A stretch of 64,000 nucleotides of DNA. Origin: CAWGJC01 sp965276665. GTDB taxonomy: Bacteria > Pseudomonadota > Alphaproteobacteria > Acetobacterales > Acetobacteraceae. Under the pieces are notes generated by a model that was not told where the DNA came from, did not search any database, and saw only the letters and a list, made by a program, of their open reading frames with translations. Position numbers and translations under genes: made by a program. The stretch's first letter is position 1, and each line of letters opens with the position of its first letter. The DNA lies in contig OZ255620.1 in the NCBI GenBank assembly GCA_965276665.1, positions 3,782,001-3,846,000 on the forward strand. Reading direction: 5' to 3'. Positions 1-9,500 of this stretch are shown one piece after another.

Positions 1-536
1 AGCGCGGCGGAGGAGGCGGTCTTGCTCTCCGTGCCCGCATCGTGGGATGCGCCGCCATCCTTCATCTGCGGCAATGGCCCCTCGATCCGAATACCGTGCC
101 AGGCAAAGATGCTGTCCGCCAGGAAGGCGGCGAGCGCGCATACGGTGCAGACCAGCGCCGTCCCGAACAGGATGACCAGCCCGGCGCTGACGCCCGATTC
201 CCGCAGGCTGCCGAAGAACAGCACCAGCGCCGCGCAGCAGGTGGCCGCGCCGCCGGTGGCGCCGAACAGGATGGCGATGTCCAGCATCAGCATGCGGCGA
301 TGCAGCCGGGCCAGATGCCGGCCGAGGGTGATCGCCGATGCCGCGGCGCTTTCGTCGGAGAGCAGATCGAACACGTGCCGCAGATGGTCCGACACCCGGG
401 CGAGCCGGGTGTTGAACAGGTTCAGCAGCGTGCCGATGCCGGAGAGCATGAAGACCGGCGTCAGCGCCGTCTGGATGATGCGGGCGACGTCGTCGACCGA
501 CTGGGCTGGCACCATGAAGGGAATCGGCGCCGGCAT
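1..536 (-). CDS. DUF2721-type membrane protein, 3' end cut by window edge
   Basis: About 178 codons are visible; the stop lies outside the window. The N-terminal part (PFMVPAQSVDDVARIIQTAL, then a hydrophobic stretch with GIGTLLNLFNTRLARVSDH) matches the layout of DUF2721 integral membrane proteins. Two more hydrophobic segments follow a basic HLARLHRRMLMLDIAILFGA stretch, giving three membrane helices in total, and then a Ser/Ala-rich tail. The ATG at 536 is the first in-frame ATG after a TGA. No function is known for the family. The neighbours give no clue beyond shared orientation with the next minus-strand gene. Confidence 0.6.
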   Translation of the reverse strand, partial: MPAPIPFMVPAQSVDDVARIIQTALTPVFMLSGIGTLLNLFNTRLARVSDHLRHVFDLLSDESAAASAITLGRHLARLHRRMLMLDIAILFGATGGAATCCAALVLFFGSLRESGVSAGLVILFGTALVCTVCALAAFLADSIFAWHGIRIEGPLPQMKDGGASHDAGTESKTASSAA

Positions 537-700
537 CAGGAAGCGGGACGCTTGCGCGATCTCGGCAAGTCAGAACCCCGTTGCGTGTCTCGCGGGAAGG
601 TAACGAGACTGCGATGGCCACGCAATGCAGGGTGCGGCGATCGGGAGCCAAGCCGGGCGCCGTGCCGCCCTGGCCTTCGCGCATCCCGGTCGGCGGACCC

Positions 701-1183
701 TCAGTCGCGCAGCTGGCCGGTCGCGAGCAGAACGGCGCGCCGTTGGCCGCCATCGCAGGCAACGCTCCGGCCGAGCTCGCGCGCGCCGGTGCGCGGGACG
801 AGAAGGGCGACCCGGCTGCTCGCCGGTTCGCCGGCTGCCAACGCGGCCGGCCGGTCGAGCGCGATCTGCCGGTCGAGCGCGACAAGCGCCTCTGTCATCG
901 CCGGGAACATGCCGAGATCCGTGCCATTCCGGCACGACCACAGCAGCAGGCCGCCCGCGCCGCGGGCGAGGCCCCAGTTCGCCCAGGCGCTGCCGGGTCC
1001 GTACACCAGCACGAAATCGGCGCGTTCCGCTTCCGTCACCGGCACTTCGTCATGGATCACGACACGGGAGACCGCGCCGCTCGCGCAGACGGCGTCCTCC
1101 CAGCGGCAGAGCTCAGCCTTGTCGCGCGGGAGCAGCCGGGCTTCCGGTCGCGTCCGATTGGGAAAAGCAATGATGAGTGCCAT
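701..1183 (-). CDS. Hypothetical protein divergent from the Crp regulator
   Basis: A 160-residue protein starting MALIIAFPNRTRPEARLL. It has a Rossmann-like opening and short hydrophobic strands (ADFVLVYGPGSAW, GGLLLWSCRNGTDL) but no motif I can assign. No signal peptide or membrane helix is apparent. The ATG at 1183 was preferred because upstream codons run into the regulatory region shared with the Crp-family gene. The divergent arrangement around a CRP-like site suggests it could be co-regulated with, or a target of, that regulator. It could be an orphan of no known family. Confidence 0.5.
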   Translation of the reverse strand: MALIIAFPNRTRPEARLLPRDKAELCRWEDAVCASGAVSRVVIHDEVPVTEAERADFVLVYGPGSAWANWGLARGAGGLLLWSCRNGTDLGMFPAMTEALVALDRQIALDRPAALAAGEPASSRVALLVPRTGARELGRSVACDGGQRRAVLLATGQLRD

Positions 1184-1236
1184 GCTCCGCCTCTCTGTCC
1201 GAGACAGCGTTCTACGGGCATTGATACGAACGAATG

Positions 1237-1252
1237 TTTGACGTGGATCACA
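1237..1252. promoter_or_regulatory. CRP-like operator between divergent genes
   Basis: TTTGA-CGTGGA-TCACA matches the CRP consensus TGTGA-N6-TCACA at nine of ten half-site positions, with one half perfect. It sits 43 bp before the Crp-family ATG and 53 bp before the divergent ATG. It also overlaps an FNR-like reading (TTGAC-N4-ATCAC), but the neighbouring regulator has no cysteines for an Fe-S cluster, so the CRP reading is better. Autoregulation is inference. Confidence 0.45.
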
Positions 1253-1295
1253 CCCCGAGATCGAAGGAACTATTCGCCATGCTCCGGATCGCAGC

Positions 1296-2027
1296 ATGAG
1301 GGCGGAGCCGGACACCGCCGACAGGCCGGCCGAGACGATGCGTCTGCTCGGCCGCCTGCCGCTGTTCCGCTCGGTGCCGGAGGATCACCTCCGCAACCTC
1401 GTCGCCCGCGCCGGGTTCCGGCCGATGCGGGCGGGCGAGATGCTGTTCCGCCGCGGCGAGCGCGGCAGCAGCATGCTGATCATCCTGGTCGGGCAGGTCC
1501 GCATCGTGCTGCCGAGCCGGGACGGGCGGGAGCAGGTGCTGCGCATCATGCAAGCCGGCGACCTGCTCGGCGAGCTGGCGCTGCTGGATGGCGGAACACG
1601 GACCGCCGACGCCATCGCGGAGACCAATGGCCAGCTCCTGCTGCTCGAGCGGCAGAATTTCCTGCATGCGCTGGCGGAGAATCCCACCTTCGCGCTGGCG
1701 ATCCTCTCCGTGCTGAGCGGGCGGCTGCGGGCGACCAACTGGCTGCTCGAGGCGATGCTCTTCCACGACGCCTCCGGCCGGCTGGCCGCCACCTTGCTGA
1801 TGCTGGCCAGCGGACAGCCCGGCCGCCGGCTCAACATCACACAGGGCGAGCTCGGCGCGCGGGTGGGCGCGGCGCGAGAGACCGTCAACAAGCGGCTGCG
1901 CGAATGGCAGGCCGCCGGCATCATCGCCCTGCAGCCCGGACGGGTCACCGTGCTGGACGTGGCGGCGCTGCGCCGCCACGCGCCGCCGGCTGATCTTCCG
2001 GAGGACGAGATTCCCCAGATCTGGTGA
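1296..2027 (+). CDS. Crp/Fnr-family transcriptional regulator, cNMP type
   Basis: A 243-residue DNA-binding regulator. Residues about 20-130 form the cyclic-nucleotide-binding beta-roll, with a phosphate-binding cassette GELALLDGGTRTAD that keeps the Glu and Arg expected to contact cAMP or cGMP. A long dimerisation helix follows. The C-terminal winged HTH reads ITQGELGARVGAARETVNKR, close to the CRP recognition helix. There is no cysteine, so it is not an oxygen-sensing FNR. It is convergent with the YcaO/TfuA operon, which encodes a nucleotide cyclase, and a CRP-like site lies just upstream. A functional pairing with that cyclase is an attractive inference, not shown. Confidence 0.85.
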   Translation: MRAEPDTADRPAETMRLLGRLPLFRSVPEDHLRNLVARAGFRPMRAGEMLFRRGERGSSMLIILVGQVRIVLPSRDGREQVLRIMQAGDLLGELALLDGGTRTADAIAETNGQLLLLERQNFLHALAENPTFALAILSVLSGRLRATNWLLEAMLFHDASGRLAATLLMLASGQPGRRLNITQGELGARVGAARETVNKRLREWQAAGIIALQPGRVTVLDVAALRRHAPPADLPEDEIPQIW

Positions 2028-2044
2028 CGGCTTCGGCCGCAGCG

Positions 2045-2599
2045 TTACCGGCCGCGGCCGATCAGGTTGGCGTCGCGGCCGACGAGATTGGCGTCCCGCC
2101 CGACGAGGTCGGCGCGCCGCGCGGCCCCGCCCGCACCATCGCCATTCATCTCGCTCAGCAGCAGATCGGCGGCCCAGCCGATCCGGATGTCGATGCGGAC
2201 GAGCATGTCGAGCTGGTCGATGATCCAGAGCCGCAGCCCTTCCGCGAAGACGCCGGTGGGGTATTCGCAGCCCGCCATGCCCACCGAAGCGTCCGGGTCG
2301 GCCGCGCCGGCCGGCACCGGCTCGCCGGCATCGAACACCAGAAACACCGCCGGCTCGGAGAGCTTGGCGTAGGTGCCGAGATAGGAGAACCCGTAGATCC
2401 GGGCGAGGCCGGGCTCGCGGCCGAGCTTCCGCGCCTCGCGCTCGGCGACCGCGAGCGGATGGCTACGGCTCGCGGAGGCCGCCAGATCCCCGACCGAGAG
2501 CCCGGTGAACGGTCGTCCGAACAGCCGGACCGCACCGGGCGCCAGCAACCCTTCGCCGAGTGCCTCGCCGCCGGATTTCGCGCCGCTCTCTGTTTCCAT
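2045..2599 (-). CDS. Unknown protein with heptad-repeat C-terminal tail; candidate substrate of the YcaO/TfuA system
   Basis: 184 residues starting METESGAKSGG. Residues 20-155 look like a compact domain with hydrophobic strands (SEPAVFLVFDAGEPVP, GLRLWIIDQLDMLVRIDIRI) and a single Cys near 111. After a Gly/Ala linker the protein ends in three heptads ADLVGRD, ANLVGRD, ANLIGRG plus a final Arg (residues 163-184). It is the last gene of the five-gene operon, 50 bp after the metallopeptidase. A conserved-looking leader or domain, a flexible linker and a short repetitive tail is the organisation of some RiPP precursors, so it may be the substrate of the YcaO/TfuA pair. It could instead be an unrelated accessory protein. 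I recognise no family. Confidence 0.55.
   Translation of the reverse strand: METESGAKSGGEALGEGLLAPGAVRLFGRPFTGLSVGDLAASASRSHPLAVAEREARKLGREPGLARIYGFSYLGTYAKLSEPAVFLVFDAGEPVPAGAADPDASVGMAGCEYPTGVFAEGLRLWIIDQLDMLVRIDIRIGWAADLLLSEMNGDGAGGAARRADLVGRDANLVGRDANLIGRGR
2051..2113 (-). repeat. Three 21-bp tandem repeats encoding the heptad tail
   Basis: Three imperfect 21-bp units at the 3' end of the gene at 2045-2599 encode A-[DN]-L-[VI]-G-R-[DG]. Differences between units are mostly conservative at the protein level (D/N, V/I), which suggests selection on the encoded peptide rather than fresh slippage. Confidence 0.8.
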
Positions 2600-2649
2600 C
2601 GTGAATGCTCCTTGTCTCGGATCGATGCGCCGCAAGGCGCCGCAGCCGT

Positions 2650-4020
2650 TCAGTGACTGTGATGACGGTGGCCGCTGCGCACCATCCCGTTGGCATAGAG
2701 GAAGGCCGCCTTGTCGCGGCAAAGCCCCATCGTGTCGCGATTTGGCTCGGTGAACCGGATCGCGCCGCGCTCGTCCCGCAGGAACGGGCGCGGATCGATG
2801 CCGCGGTCGAGAAAAAGCCGCAGGAACGCCGCGCGGCCGGACCGCTCGCCGAGCCGCTCGGCCGCCTCCAGCAGGCAGGCCGCCGCCCGGCCGAAGCTCA
2901 GCGCCTCGGGGTGCAGACGATGCATTGCGTGCGCCATGCCGAACCCCACCACATCCCGCGCTTCCAGCAGCGCATCCTCATAAGCCTCGGGCGTGCGGCG
3001 CAGGCTGCCGGCAAAGCGCCGGTGCAGCGGGGTCAGCGCGCGCATCACGTGGCGCGGATCGCGGCCGCGCGTGTCCATCGTGTCGTCGAGGACATCGCGC
3101 GCCGCGAGGCCGTTCTGAAAGATCTCCACCAGCATGTCGAAGATCGCGCCGGTGAGCGGCTCGCCGAGCGCGTGCTGGTTGCGGTTCCGCCCGGAGTCAT
3201 CGTCCCATCCCCCGTCCGGCCGCAGGCGGATGCCGGCGACATCCGCCATCGTCGTCGCGTTGGAGGCGACGCGCACCTGCTGGTTGTCGGAATACCGGCC
3301 GAGCCGGTTGACCATGTTCAGCGCATGCAGATTGCCGCCGGTCTGCGCCAGCAGACGGGTGATCACCGAGGCGAAGCGCAGCACGCCGATGACGCCGAAC
3401 AGATCCGCGAAGGATTCGTGGAACGCCAGATAGGCGGCCGTCATCCGCTCGGGCGTCGGCACGCCGACCGTCGCGAACAGCACCGCGTGGCCGACCTCAT
3501 GCGCGACCACGTCGAAATTCAGGCAGAAGAGATGCTCCTGCCGCTGCTCGTTCAGGATCGCGCCGGTTTCGAGAAAGCCCGGCCCCGAATGGGCATTCGC
3601 CCACTCGACCACGGGCACCAGCTCGAGTTGCGGGATTTCCGGCGCGTGCCACCATTGCACCTTGTGGCGGAGATAATGTTCCCAGATGTCGAGCGTGTGC
3701 CGCGCGGCGCCGTAGAGATGCGCGGCGCGGAATTGCGGCGCATCCACCGGGATGTGGTCGAAATGACCGCCGTGATCGGGGCAGGCGGGGGTGAATTCGC
3801 CGCCGCCATAGGGCGGCATGTAATCGGGCGGCGCGTACGGGACGCGCTTGTCGACGGCGTTGGCGACATACATCTGGCGGTCCGCCGGACCCGGCCGCAC
3901 CGAGCCCGCATCGGGCGAGAGAAAGGCGATCTCCGGCTCCGCATAACCGGCGAAGAGTTCCGGGAACAGCCGAACCCGCGTGCCGGCCGCCTGGTGGAGG
4001 CTTGTCGCGAGCAGGTTCAT
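2650..4020 (-). CDS. HEXXH zinc metallopeptidase (gluzincin-like) of the YcaO/TfuA operon
   Basis: 456 residues. The zinc site is visible as VVAHEVGHAVLFA at about residues 174-186, followed some 20 residues later by FHESFADLFG, which supplies the third ligand Glu as in gluzincins (M4/M36-like). The N-terminal third has a YGAARHTLDIWEHYL stretch reminiscent of fungalysin/thermolysin-type proteins, and the C-terminus ends in a His-rich tail. No signal peptide is seen, so it probably acts in the cytoplasm. Its ATG overlaps the tfuA stop (ATGA), implying translational coupling. A role in cleaving the modified product or leader of the same operon is inference. Confidence 0.75.
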   Translation of the reverse strand: MNLLATSLHQAAGTRVRLFPELFAGYAEPEIAFLSPDAGSVRPGPADRQMYVANAVDKRVPYAPPDYMPPYGGGEFTPACPDHGGHFDHIPVDAPQFRAAHLYGAARHTLDIWEHYLRHKVQWWHAPEIPQLELVPVVEWANAHSGPGFLETGAILNEQRQEHLFCLNFDVVAHEVGHAVLFATVGVPTPERMTAAYLAFHESFADLFGVIGVLRFASVITRLLAQTGGNLHALNMVNRLGRYSDNQQVRVASNATTMADVAGIRLRPDGGWDDDSGRNRNQHALGEPLTGAIFDMLVEIFQNGLAARDVLDDTMDTRGRDPRHVMRALTPLHRRFAGSLRRTPEAYEDALLEARDVVGFGMAHAMHRLHPEALSFGRAAACLLEAAERLGERSGRAAFLRLFLDRGIDPRPFLRDERGAIRFTEPNRDTMGLCRDKAAFLYANGMVRSGHRHHSH

Positions 4021-5288
4021 CGGATCGCCGCCCTGCGGTCCTCGGCGGCCGCCACCCGGAAGGCGCCGAGCACCGCCGCGCGGAAATGCTCTTCATCCGG
4101 CCAGCCCCAGGCGGCCGCATAGGCCGCGAGCGAGGCCGGCTGGGCGCCGATCCGGGGCGGGAAATACCAGTCGAGCGCCGCATCCATCTCCGGACCGCGC
4201 GCCGGGCCAACGGGCTGCGCGTGTCGCCTCTCGGCGGCGGCAAGGAGGCCGGCATAGGCGCCGGTGGCGCGCAGCTCGTCGAGCAGCGCCGCGGCCGGCG
4301 GGGGTGCGGGTGCGCGGTCCGGGTCGGTGCGCAGCAGGCGGAGCAGCGCGGCCTCGTCGAGCCGGTTCGCCGCCATCCAGCGCGCGAGATCCTCCCGCCG
4401 CTGCAGGCCGCGCGCCTCACGGAATTCCGATAGGATCCGCCGGAGATCGGCGGCCGGATCGCCGCGCGTGGCCAGCCTGCCCTCCGCCGCCAGGCAGGCT
4501 GCGCGCCAGGCCGGCGGATCGAGGCGGAGCTGGTCCAGCACATCCTCGGCGGCGGGATCGTCCGACGCGCCGGAATCGCGCTCGGCGCCGTCGACGAAGC
4601 GGTCCCAGACCGCCGTGCGCTGGAACCGGAACGGCGCCGCGAAGCGGCCGGACGCCGCCGCCTCACCGGCCGCGTCGAGCAGATCGAGCGCGTCCAGCGC
4701 TTTGCGCGGCACCGCATGGGCGCTCAGCGCGGCCCCGGCGATCTCGTCGAGCCGGGCGAGGCTGCGCTCGGGGTAGTGCAGCGCCTTGAGCGAGGCGGCG
4801 AGCCGCCGCCGGCCCGCGCCATCGATGGCGCGGGCCGTCTCCGCCGCCAGCAGCGTGTCGCGCAGATCGACCATCGCGGTGGAGAGCGGCGCATGGGCGA
4901 GCTCGGCCGGGGCGTGCTCCACCGCCACTTCGTCGTCATCCTCGAAGGGCGCGTCATCGCCCGGCCAGACCCCGCTCCGATAGGCCGCAAAGACACGGCC
5001 GATCCCGCGCATGCCGAACGGGTGCAATTCCGCCGCCCGCAGAGCGCCCATCGAGGCGGCGCCCAGCACGTGCACGCCCTCCGACAGCGCCCACAGGATC
5101 TCGCGATGCCAGACCGCGCGCGTGCCGCGGAACAGGCCGTCGATCAGCCCGATCGCCGCCGGGCGGCGGCGCTGCACCGCCCGCCACACATCGCCTTGGC
5201 GCGCCGGCGGCAGCACGATCGCTCCGGGGCGGCGTGCGGCGATCTCGGCCTGCGTCAGGGTCGGGCCGGCGAAGACCACAAGTGTCAT
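4017..5288 (-). CDS. TfuA-like protein, partner of YcaO
   Basis: 423 residues starting MTLVVFAGPTLTQAEI. The N-terminal 200 residues match the TfuA core: FAGPTL, a VLPPARQGDVWRAV stretch, PAAIGLIDGLF, HREILWALSEGVHVLGAASM and GALRAAELHPFGMRGIGRVF. TfuA proteins assist YcaO enzymes in thioamidation of peptide backbones (thioviridamide-type RiPPs; archaeal methyl-CoM reductase thioglycine), probably by delivering sulfur. The C-terminal half is an extension with helical character that I do not recognise. The start overlaps the ycaO stop (ATGA) and the stop overlaps the peptidase start. No Fe-S or rhodanese motif is visible. Confidence 0.85.
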   Translation of the reverse strand: MTLVVFAGPTLTQAEIAARRPGAIVLPPARQGDVWRAVQRRRPAAIGLIDGLFRGTRAVWHREILWALSEGVHVLGAASMGALRAAELHPFGMRGIGRVFAAYRSGVWPGDDAPFEDDDEVAVEHAPAELAHAPLSTAMVDLRDTLLAAETARAIDGAGRRRLAASLKALHYPERSLARLDEIAGAALSAHAVPRKALDALDLLDAAGEAAASGRFAAPFRFQRTAVWDRFVDGAERDSGASDDPAAEDVLDQLRLDPPAWRAACLAAEGRLATRGDPAADLRRILSEFREARGLQRREDLARWMAANRLDEAALLRLLRTDPDRAPAPPPAAALLDELRATGAYAGLLAAAERRHAQPVGPARGPEMDAALDWYFPPRIGAQPASLAAYAAAWGWPDEEHFRAAVLGAFRVAAAEDRRAAIR

Positions 5289-6529
5289 GCGACGAGCCTC
5301 AGTAACTCCCGGGCCCGCCGCCCCGGGTGGTAGCCCTCGCCGGGCGGGGTCCACGGGCCTTCGAGGCCGGGGATCACCACGCGCACCACCGGCAGCCCGA
5401 TCTCCGCCCGGGTCAGGTCGACGGCCGCCGCCTCGGCGTATCCGGCGCGCTCCAGCGCGGCGAGGATGGCGGCGAGATCGCCCTCCAGCGTCTCGGTCGC
5501 GCAGCACGGGGCGGCGCGCATATCTCGCCCGCCCGGACCGGCGAGAAATGCCCGCGCCGCCGCCTGCCGCCGCCGCACCGGCGCATCGCCATAGCCGGAG
5601 GGCGCGAGATCGTCGCGCGCGCCGGAGACGATGGTCAGCCGCGCCTGCGCCGCCTCCCCGATCGCGCGGAGCAGCGCCACAACCGGGTCGGGATGGCAGC
5701 CGAACCCGAGCTCCGGCTGCACATCGTCCGACCCGGCGAGCAGGCAGGCGAAGACCGGCACGCGAATATCCTGCGTGACCTCCCAGACGCGAAGCGCGAG
5801 CCCGGCGGCGGCGATCCGCGCCAGCCAATCGCGCGCCGCCGAATCGGCGACGGTGGCGAGGTCGAGCGCGCGGCGATCCTGCGCGTCGGGCGCCTGCGCC
5901 TGCCAGAGCGCGACCGCGTCCCGCTCGATCACCTCGCAGAGCCCATGGGTCACTGCTTCCAGAGGGTGATTGCCGCTGGCCAGCCCGTTGCTGCTGGCCT
6001 GGAACACGGCGCTGGCGCCGCCGGGGCACAGCGCGTCCGGCGCCAGATCGATGGCGACGAGCTCGTAGGGCACGAAGATCGGCGCGCCATCGGCGAGCCG
6101 GCGGCCTTCGGTCCAGAGAATGCGGCGCTCCGTCGGGTCGGCGGCCGCGGCGCGCGGCAGCGAGGCCGGATCGAGCACCGCCCCATGGCGCGAAAAATCG
6201 GCGGCGGTGCCGAAACGGAGCGGCAGATCGGGCTGCTCGGCATGAAAAGTCTCGATCGCCTCCATCAGCGCGGAGGCCTTGGCGGCGGCGAGGCTCAACC
6301 CCTTGCCCTGGTGCACCGCGACGGTGCGCGAGTTCGGCCGGTACGCGGCGGCGACCGGGATCCCGATCGTGTCGAGCCCGGTCAGCACCGCCACCCGGGT
6401 GACGCCGGCGATCCCGGCGATCGGCCGGATGCGGGCGAGCGTCTCCGCCGGCGGCACGGCGCGATGCGTGCCCTCCCGGAACCGCTTGCGGACCGGTTCG
6501 CCCGGCCGGAGATCGACGTGCGGCGGCAC
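5285..6529 (-). CDS. YcaO-domain cyclodehydratase/thioamidation enzyme
   Basis: 414 residues. The opening RKRFREGTHRAVPPAETLAR and GIAGVTRVAVLTGLDTIGIP are typical of YcaO. ATP-site elements follow: QGKGLSLAAAKASALMEAIE near residues 75-95 and ASGNHPLEAVTHGLCEVIER near 185-205 carry the Glu-rich Mg-nucleotide motifs. The C-terminus is not proline-rich, which is common in YcaO proteins that work with TfuA instead of an E1-like partner. YcaO activates backbone amides with ATP; with TfuA the usual outcome is thioamide formation. It starts 2 bp after the cyclase stop and overlaps tfuA. No E1-like docking protein or radical SAM gene is nearby. Confidence 0.88.
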   Translation of the reverse strand: MPPHVDLRPGEPVRKRFREGTHRAVPPAETLARIRPIAGIAGVTRVAVLTGLDTIGIPVAAAYRPNSRTVAVHQGKGLSLAAAKASALMEAIETFHAEQPDLPLRFGTAADFSRHGAVLDPASLPRAAAADPTERRILWTEGRRLADGAPIFVPYELVAIDLAPDALCPGGASAVFQASSNGLASGNHPLEAVTHGLCEVIERDAVALWQAQAPDAQDRRALDLATVADSAARDWLARIAAAGLALRVWEVTQDIRVPVFACLLAGSDDVQPELGFGCHPDPVVALLRAIGEAAQARLTIVSGARDDLAPSGYGDAPVRRRQAAARAFLAGPGGRDMRAAPCCATETLEGDLAAILAALERAGYAEAAAVDLTRAEIGLPVVRVVIPGLEGPWTPPGEGYHPGRRARELLRLVA

Positions 6530-6531
6530 GC

Positions 6532-9500
6532 TCAGCCGGCCCGCTTGAGGGTCAGCCGCGTCCGGATCGCCTGCAGCCGGGCGAGCGCCCGGTCATGCGT
6601 CGCGCCCTGCCGCTCGGGCAGCGCGTCGAGGGCTCGCTCGAGCAGGCCGGCCGCGCCGGGCGCGTCGTCCTCCGCTTCCAGCAGCCGGGCGCGGTCGGTG
6701 GCGATGCGCAGCCCGAGCATCGGCACCGCCTGCTCCGCCGCCACCGCTTCGGCCTCCATGAGCACGGGCAGCACCGGCGCGCCCGACCGGGTCGCGGCGA
6801 TCGCGGACGCGGTCATGCGCAGCACCTCGGGCAGCCAGATGCGCAGCCCGCTCGCATCGAACTGCGCGCGCGCGGCGAGCAGCTCGCTGGCGGCGCGCTC
6901 GGGCTCTCCTGCCGCCAGCAGCGCCTCGGCGAGCAGGCAGACATAGATCGGGAAATCCTCGCTGGTCCCGATATCCTGCTGCCGCGCGAACCCCTCGCGG
7001 ACCAGCCTCAGCCCGGCGGCCGGATCCCCCTGCATCGCCAGCGCCCAGCCGCGATAGATGCGGCCCTTGGCGCCGTGATCGGCGAAGCCATGCTCCTCCG
7101 TCGCCACGGTGAGCTCCTCCGCGGCGGCGAACGCCTCGGCGTGGGAGCCGCGCATCGCGTGATAGGTGAGCGCGCAATCCATGCTGTGCATCAGGCTGCC
7201 GAGATGGCCGAGCCGTCGCGACCAGGCGAGCGATTCGCGATGGCTCGCCGCCGCATCCGTCTGCCGCCCTTGCATCCAGCGCACCAAGGCGAGCTCGCCA
7301 TGCGCGCAGGAGCGGGCATCGTGATTGCCGTAGAGCGGGGCGTGATGGCGCCAGTCGCCGTCGGCGTAGAGCGCGAGCCCGGCCTCGACATGCTCGCAGC
7401 AGCGCTCGAACCGGCCGAGATGGTAGCAGCTCGCCCAGTTGCAGTGATGCGCCTGCAGCAGCATGCCGGAATCGCCGTGCGTGCGGGCGCGGCCGAGCAG
7501 CCAGCCCGAGCGCGCCTCCATGGTGTGAAAATCCCGCGAGACCCGCCACCACCCCCAGTAGAGCGGGAAATGCGCCGGCGCCTCGGGAAGTCCCTGGCAG
7601 AGCGCGTAGGAGCGCTCGTAATGCTCGTAGGTCTCGGCAGCGCCCGGGCCGCTCAGCGCCATCAGCGCCGGGCCGAGCAGGCCCAGCAGCTCGACCTCCA
7701 ACCCCGCGCGCTCGGGCGAGGCCTCGAGCGTCGCGACCGCCGCCAATCCGCGGCGCAGCAGCCTTGTCGCTTCGGTGAGCGCCGAGCCGCCCACCGCGCG
7801 GCGCGCCGCCTCCAGCCAGCACCGCGCCGCATCCGCCGCTCGTCCGGCCTCCGCCAGATGCAGCGCGAGGGTCGCGGGCTGGTCCCGCGCGATGTCGGGG
7901 TAGAGTTCCTCGAGCGCCTCGGCCACCCGCGCATGCAGGTGGCGCCGGGTGTCGCGCAGCAGGCTGTTATAGGCGACGTCGCGCAGCAGGGCGTGGCGGA
8001 AAGCATAGGCCTCGCCGGCCGATCCATCCGGGCGGAGCACGTGGCGGTCCACCAGGGTGAGCAGCCCGTCATCGAGATCGGCCGGCGGCAGATCCTCGAT
8101 CGAGCCCAGCAGCGCGCGGTCGAGCTGGTAGCCGATCACCGAGGCCGCCTGCGCCAGCACCTTGGCGAGGCCGGCGCGATCCAGCCGGGCCATTAGCGCC
8201 TCGTGCAGGGAGGCGGGCACGTCCTCGTGGCCGGCGTCGTTCGGCGCCAAGCCCGTCATGTCGAAGCGCTGTTGCAGCTGCCGGCTCACCGCCTCGATGA
8301 ACAGCGGCACGCCGTCCGAGCGTTCGACGATGCGGGCGAGCAGCGATTCCGGAATCTCCGCCCGCCCGAGCAGGTCGGCCGCCATGGCGCGGACCGCCGC
8401 ACCGCCGAGCTTCTCGAGCACGTGCTCCTGCACGCGGGCGTCCGTCGGCCACGGCGCCTCGAATCCCGGTCGCGCCGTGATCAGCAGGAAGCTCGGCGCA
8501 TCGTCCATGCGCTCGAGCAGCCGCGACAGCAATTCGGTGGTGCTCGGATCGAGCCAATGCGCGTCCTCCACCAGCAGGCAGAGCGGCGCGTCGCGCGGCG
8601 CCCCAAGCAGCAGCCCGGAAGCCGCATCGAGCGTACGGTCGCGTTGGCGTTCGGCGCTGAGGCCGGCGAGGCAGGCGGCGTCGAACGGAAAGCCTGCGAG
8701 CTTCGCCACCAACGCCTGCGCCACGCCGTCATCGCGCGTCCCGCCCGCTTCCCTGCTGCTCCCGGCCGGGCTGCGCAGGAACTGCTTCACCGGAAAGAAC
8801 GGCGTGTCGCGATCGAGATCCGAACCGCTGATCCGGGAGAAAAGGCCGCCACCCGGGCGGCGGCGCTGGAGAAAATCCTCGACGAGCGCGGATTTGCCGA
8901 CGCCCGCCTCGCCGCGCAGCAGCAGCGCGCGGCTGCCGCCCGCCAGCACCGCGCGCCACAGATCGTCGATCAGCGCCGCCTCGCCGACGCGCCCGTGCAG
9001 ATTCAGCCCGGCGCTCGGGCGCCGCTCGCGCGCGCTCGCAATGCCGAGCACCCGCCAGCAGCGAATGGCGGTGTGGAAGCCGCGCAGCGCGTGCGGGCCG
9101 AGATCGGCGGTGTCGAATTCATGCAGGATGCGTTCGTGGGTGGCCTCCCCGACCACCACGCCGCCGGGCGGCGCGACCGCCTGCAGCCGGGCCGCGAGGT
9201 TGAGGATGGAACCGGTGGCGGAGAGCGGCGTCTCGCCGTGCTCGAACAGCTCGCCCACGATCAGGCTGCCGGTGGCGACGCCGATCCGCACCGCGAGCGG
9301 CCGGTGCGGCAGCGGGCGGATCTCGCTCGCGGTCGCCGCGATCTCGAGCGCCGCGCGGACCGCGCGCTGCGGATCATTCTCGTGCGCCACCGGGTAGCAG
9401 AAATAGGCGAGGATGCCGTCGCCGAGGAACTTCGCCACCCGGCCGCCGGTGCGTGCGATCGCCGCCTCGCACAGCCGGCGGAAGGCGCGGACGATGTCGA

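Noticed and set aside
1221..1251. FNR box reading of the site upstream of the Crp-family gene
   Set aside because: It fits the FNR consensus less well than the CRP consensus, and the regulator has no cysteines for an Fe-S cluster.
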